Source of the DNA: an uncultured Lysobacter sp.
GTDB taxonomy: Bacteria > Pseudomonadota > Gammaproteobacteria > Xanthomonadales > Xanthomonadaceae
Direction of reading: 5' to 3'
Length of the DNA stretch: 7,894 nt
Assembly (NCBI GenBank): GCA_902805755.1
Contig: CADCUA010000333.1
Location: forward strand, 1-7,894
Both the position numbers and the translations under genes were made by a program. The notes under the pieces are model-generated. The model saw only the letters and a program-made list of their open reading frames with translations. It searched no databases and was not told the origin of the DNA. Below, piece after piece: positions 5,546 through 7,894 of the stretch (the first letter of the stretch is position 1; each line of letters begins with the position of its first letter).

Positions 5546-6718
5546 ATGGCTGACAGCCGGCTGCAGGCGCGGTTCGGGCGCTTGGGCACCCGTTTCGGCG
5601 GCTCGACATTTCCGACCGGCGCCGGGGGCTTTTTCCGCTGGTGGGGCCACGCGCTGATGTCGTGGCTGCCACCCCGTGTCCGCATGGTGCTGGGCATGGA
5701 CCGCGGGCGGCTGCTGCTGCAGCGCGAGGCCGATGCATTGCAACTGCGCCTGGAGCGCGTGGGTGAGATCCGCGACCTCGGGCATCTGCCGGGCATGGCT
5801 GATGCGTTCCCGGCGTCCGACCTGGACCCGCTCGCACCGGTGCTGACGCCGGCTGCGGCGGAGCTGCCGCGCTGGCTGCTGCTGCCGGCTGCCAGCGGCT
5901 TGCGTCGCCGCCTGGTGCTGCCGGCCGCTGCTGCCGAGCGCCTGCGCGACGTTGTCGGCTTCGAGATCGAGCGGCAGACCCCTTTCACGGCCGACGCGGT
6001 GACGTTCGATGCGCGCGTGATCGGCCGGCGCGAAGCTGACGGCCAGATCGAGGCCGAGCTCGTCGTCGTACCGCGCGCGACGCTCGCGCCGCACTTGGCC
6101 GCGCTCGGCCCGCTGGCGTCCACGCTGGCCGGCATCGACGTCGCCGGCCCCGCCGGTGTGCCGCTGGGTGTAAACCTGCTGGACCCGGCCCTGCGCCGGC
6201 GCCAGGTCGACCGCTGGCGCATCTGGAACATCGCGCTGGCCTCGTTGGCCGTACTCGCGACGGCGGCTTGGCTGTGGCAGGTGCTGGACAACCGCCGCGA
6301 GGCCGCCGACACGCTGGAGACGCAGATCCGCAGCCGCGCCGAACCCGCGCGTCGCGCCGCAGCCGATCGCGCCGAACTGGTCGCACTGCTGGAGGGGCAG
6401 GCGTTTCTCGACCGCCTGCGCGCCGAGCGCCCGACGGCGGTCGAGGTGATGGACGAGGTCAGCCGCCGCCTGCCCGACACGACCTATCTTGAGAAGCTCG
6501 CGATCGAGAGCGACCGCATGACATTGATCGGCCTGAGCACGGAGGCCGCCGCGCTGGTGAGCCGCCTGCAGGATTCGCCGCTGTGGCGGGCGCCGGCACT
6601 GACCGGTGCGCTGATGCCCGACCCCAGCACGCGGCGCGACCGTTTCACCTTGACTGCCGAGCTGTCACCCGAGCCGACGACGAAGCCCGCCGCAGGAGCC
6701 GCCCGTGGCGCCCGCTGA
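5546..6718 (+). CDS. gspL: Type II secretion platform protein GspL (XpsL)
   Basis: Bitopic inner-membrane protein that recruits GspE through its cytoplasmic domain and pairs with GspM and XpsN in the periplasm. It has 390 residues. A basic, Gly/Trp-rich N-terminus (FFRWWGHALMSWLPPRVR, about 29-46) precedes a cytoplasmic domain running to about 225. A single membrane helix follows at about 228-246 (WNIALASLAVLATAAWLW), then an Ala/Arg/Glu-rich coiled coil (250-290) and a PilN-like ferredoxin-fold domain containing RRLPDTTYLEKLAIESDRMTLIG and FTLTAELSP. A VNLLDP motif (209-214) just before the helix resembles the cytoplasmic tail of PilN. AGGA at 5533-5536 may serve as ribosome binding site for the ATG at 5546. 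Sequence similarity to classical GspL is low; position and topology support the call. The 3' end overlaps gspM by 14 bases. Confidence 0.9.
   Translation: MADSRLQARFGRLGTRFGGSTFPTGAGGFFRWWGHALMSWLPPRVRMVLGMDRGRLLLQREADALQLRLERVGEIRDLGHLPGMADAFPASDLDPLAPVLTPAAAELPRWLLLPAASGLRRRLVLPAAAAERLRDVVGFEIERQTPFTADAVTFDARVIGRREADGQIEAELVVVPRATLAPHLAALGPLASTLAGIDVAGPAGVPLGVNLLDPALRRRQVDRWRIWNIALASLAVLATAAWLWQVLDNRREAADTLETQIRSRAEPARRAAADRAELVALLEGQAFLDRLRAERPTAVEVMDEVSRRLPDTTYLEKLAIESDRMTLIGLSTEAAALVSRLQDSPLWRAPALTGALMPDPSTRRDRFTLTAELSPEPTTKPAAGAARGAR
6694..6698 (+). promoter_or_regulatory. Shine-Dalgarno for gspM
   Basis: AGGAG lies 6 bases before the GTG at 6705, inside the gspL coding sequence. It is the strongest ribosome binding site in the window and decides the otherwise ambiguous GTG start of gspM. 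Confidence 0.75.
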
Positions 6719-7355
6719 TCGCGATCGCTGGCTGGCGCTCGGCCTGCTGCTGGCCGCGCTGGCGCTCGCCTATGCACTGCTGGTCCATCCGTGGTGGACC
6801 GTGCCGATGCTCGAGGCGAACGACCGCATCGAATCGTTGCAGCAGCGCGAACTGCGCCAGCGCATGCAGCTGCGGCAGGCGCCGCTGGTGCGTGAGCGGC
6901 TGCAGCGCGTGCAGCAGGAGCTGGCCGGACGGCCGGGTTTCCTGCAGGAAGCGAGCACCGAACTGGCGACGGTGGGGCTGGTACAGCGCTTGGAAACCGC
7001 CGTTGCCCAGGCCAGTCCGGGCAACCGCAGCTGCGCGATCACGAACCGTTCCCCGGTCACCGACACCACGCGCGAGCGCTACGCGCGCGTGGTCGTGCAG
7101 GTGCGCCTGCGCTGCGGCACGGGCGAGCTTGCGACGGTGCTGCACTCGCTCGAGGGCGGCACGCCGCGGCTGTTCGTCGGCAATCTGAACGTGCTCGCGC
7201 AGCGGCACTTCTTCGGTGCCAGTGGCGAGCCGACCGGCGAAGGCGGGCTCGACGTGAGCTTCGATCTGTACGGCTACCTGCGCCCCGGTGCCGACACCTC
7301 CGCGCCGGCCACGCGGCCGCCCGGTGCGTCGACGGGAGAAGACGATGCGCTTTGA
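6705..7355 (+). CDS. gspM: Type II secretion platform protein GspM (XpsM, subtype b-like)
   Basis: Bitopic inner-membrane partner of GspL, stabilising it and joining the platform to XpsN. It has 216 residues from GTG 6705 and overlaps the end of gspL by 14 bases. Topology is a very short cytoplasmic N-terminus (MAPADRDRW), one membrane helix (about 10-28, LALGLLLAALALAYALLVH), an amphipathic coiled coil rich in Gln and Arg (about 37-75), and a periplasmic PilO/GspM-like ferredoxin domain (about 85-195, including YARVVVQVRLRC and FVGNLNVLAQ). The C-terminus is a Pro/Ala/Thr tail. It fits the T2SS protein M subtype b family known from Xanthomonadaceae; I infer this from order and layout. Cys110 and Cys137 lie in the periplasmic domain and could form a disulfide. 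The gene overlaps xpsN by 11 bases. Confidence 0.88.
   Translation: MAPADRDRWLALGLLLAALALAYALLVHPWWTVPMLEANDRIESLQQRELRQRMQLRQAPLVRERLQRVQQELAGRPGFLQEASTELATVGLVQRLETAVAQASPGNRSCAITNRSPVTDTTRERYARVVVQVRLRCGTGELATVLHSLEGGTPRLFVGNLNVLAQRHFFGASGEPTGEGGLDVSFDLYGYLRPGADTSAPATRPPGASTGEDDAL
7335..7338 (+). promoter_or_regulatory. Shine-Dalgarno for xpsN
   Basis: GGAG, within GGGAGAAG, lies 6 bases before the ATG at 7345 and inside the gspM coding sequence. It supports 7345 as the start of the last gene. Confidence 0.65.
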
Positions 7356-7894
7356 CGACGCCGGCCCGCGGACCTGGCTGCTCGCGGTCACTGCCGGCTG
7401 GGCGGCGCTGTCGCTCGCGCTCGCGCTGCTGGGAATGGGCAGTCGCATCGAGCAGCTGCCCGAGGACCCGGGCCTGCTGCGGCCGCTGCCGCCGCTGCGG
7501 CCGCCTGCGGCCGAGCGCCTGGGGCCGGCCGCGCAGTACAGCGAGATCGGCGCACGGCCGCTGTTTTCAACCGACCGCCGCCCTAAACCTTTCGTCCTGC
7601 AGGGCACCCCGGGCGGCGATGCCGCCGCGCCCGCATTCGATTTCACGCTGACCAGCGTGCTGATCACGCCGCAGGCGCGCGTCGCGATCCTGCAGCCGCC
7701 CGACGGCGCGACGTCGGTGCGCGTGCGCGTCGGCGATGCGCTGGAAACCCATCCGGGCTGGCGCTTGGGCACGCTCAATGCGCGCAGCGCGGTGTTCGAC
7801 GGCCCCGAGGGTGCACGCACGCTGGAGCTGCGGGTATTCGACGGGCAGGGCGGGCAGGCCCCGACCGCATCAACCGCGCCCACCGGTACGCGCC
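7345..7894 (+). CDS. xpsN: XpsN, GspC-like inner-membrane to secretin linker, 3' truncated
   Basis: The frame from ATG 7345 stays open to the window edge: 183 residues are visible. It has a short cytoplasmic N-terminus (MRFDDAGPR), one membrane helix (about 11-30, WLLAVTAGWAALSLALALLG), and a Pro/Leu/Arg linker (about 44-60). An HR-like domain follows, starting IGARPLFSTDRRPKPF and continuing through FTLTSVLITPQARVAILQPPDGA, VRVGDAL, GWRLGTLNARSAVFDGPEGARTLELRVF (to about 168). RPLFxxxRRP plus a beta-rich domain with a VGDxL turn is the pattern of the GspC homology region, which binds the N0 domain of the secretin GspD. In Xanthomonas the gene at this place is called xpsN and is regarded as the GspC counterpart. 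No PDZ or coiled-coil domain is seen before the edge. It overlaps gspM by 11 bases. Confidence 0.82.
   Translation, partial: MRFDDAGPRTWLLAVTAGWAALSLALALLGMGSRIEQLPEDPGLLRPLPPLRPPAAERLGPAAQYSEIGARPLFSTDRRPKPFVLQGTPGGDAAAPAFDFTLTSVLITPQARVAILQPPDGATSVRVRVGDALETHPGWRLGTLNARSAVFDGPEGARTLELRVFDGQGGQAPTASTAPTGTR

Noticed and set aside
4331..6094. 587-residue minus-strand open frame opposite gspJ, gspK and gspL
   Set aside because: No recognisable domain; composition is typical of an antisense shadow, and the plus strand carries conserved T2SS genes throughout.
7476..7504. Direct repeat GCTGCGGCCGC twice in xpsN
   Set aside because: Explained by Leu/Arg/Pro codons of the proline-rich linker in GC-rich DNA.
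6645..7883. 412-residue minus-strand open frame opposite gspM and xpsN
   Set aside because: The plus-strand genes have ribosome binding sites, family motifs and operon spacing; the antisense frame has none of these.
1..7894. A new, previously undescribed system in the window
   Set aside because: Every gene fits a known T2SS component in canonical order; only the intergenic repeats and small lineage traits are unexplained.

Overview
The window lies inside one type II secretion (T2SS, general secretory pathway) operon. All genes are on the plus strand, in the order gspE (5' end missing) - gspF - gspG - gspH - gspI - gspJ - gspK - gspL - gspM - xpsN/gspC-like (3' end missing). The DNA is very GC-rich, with strong G/C preference at third codon positions. 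The gene order, the cysteine-free GspE C-terminus, the compact GspL, the subtype-b-like GspM and an N/C-type gene after gspM match the Xps system of the Xanthomonadaceae. A Lysobacter/Luteimonas/Xanthomonas-type gammaproteobacterium is the best guess from family knowledge; the species cannot be read from the window.

Layout: 1-813 is the C-terminal motor of the ATPase GspE. 818-2035 is the inner-membrane platform protein GspF. 2036-2390 is a 355-base gap; its first 220 bases are an array of GC-rich stem-loops and its remainder is unique-looking sequence. 2391-2834 is the major pseudopilin GspG. About 190 bases of doubtful coding status follow, then GspH (about 3026-3475). A 95-base gap with two small hairpins precedes GspI (3571-3993). 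From GspI to the window end the genes are packed: gspJ (3990-4658), gspK (4655-5542), gspL (5546-6718), gspM (6705-7355) and xpsN (7345 to the edge) overlap or nearly touch.

How they work together: GspE hydrolyses ATP at the cytoplasmic face and docks on GspL and GspF. GspL, GspM and XpsN form the inner-membrane assembly platform. GspG polymerises into the periplasmic pseudopilus, capped by a GspH-I-J-K tip. XpsN is expected to link the platform to the outer-membrane secretin GspD, whose gene (xpsD) would be expected just downstream. Folded exoenzymes are pushed out through the secretin.

I see no new multigene system. The least explained part is the stem-loop array between gspF and gspG. Two of its three copies keep an identical core hairpin while the flanking outer stem changes on both arms, so pairing is preserved. 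Intergenic gaps occur only in front of gspG, gspH and gspI, which suggests that repeat insertion or mRNA processing may separate expression of these pseudopilins from the rest of the operon.
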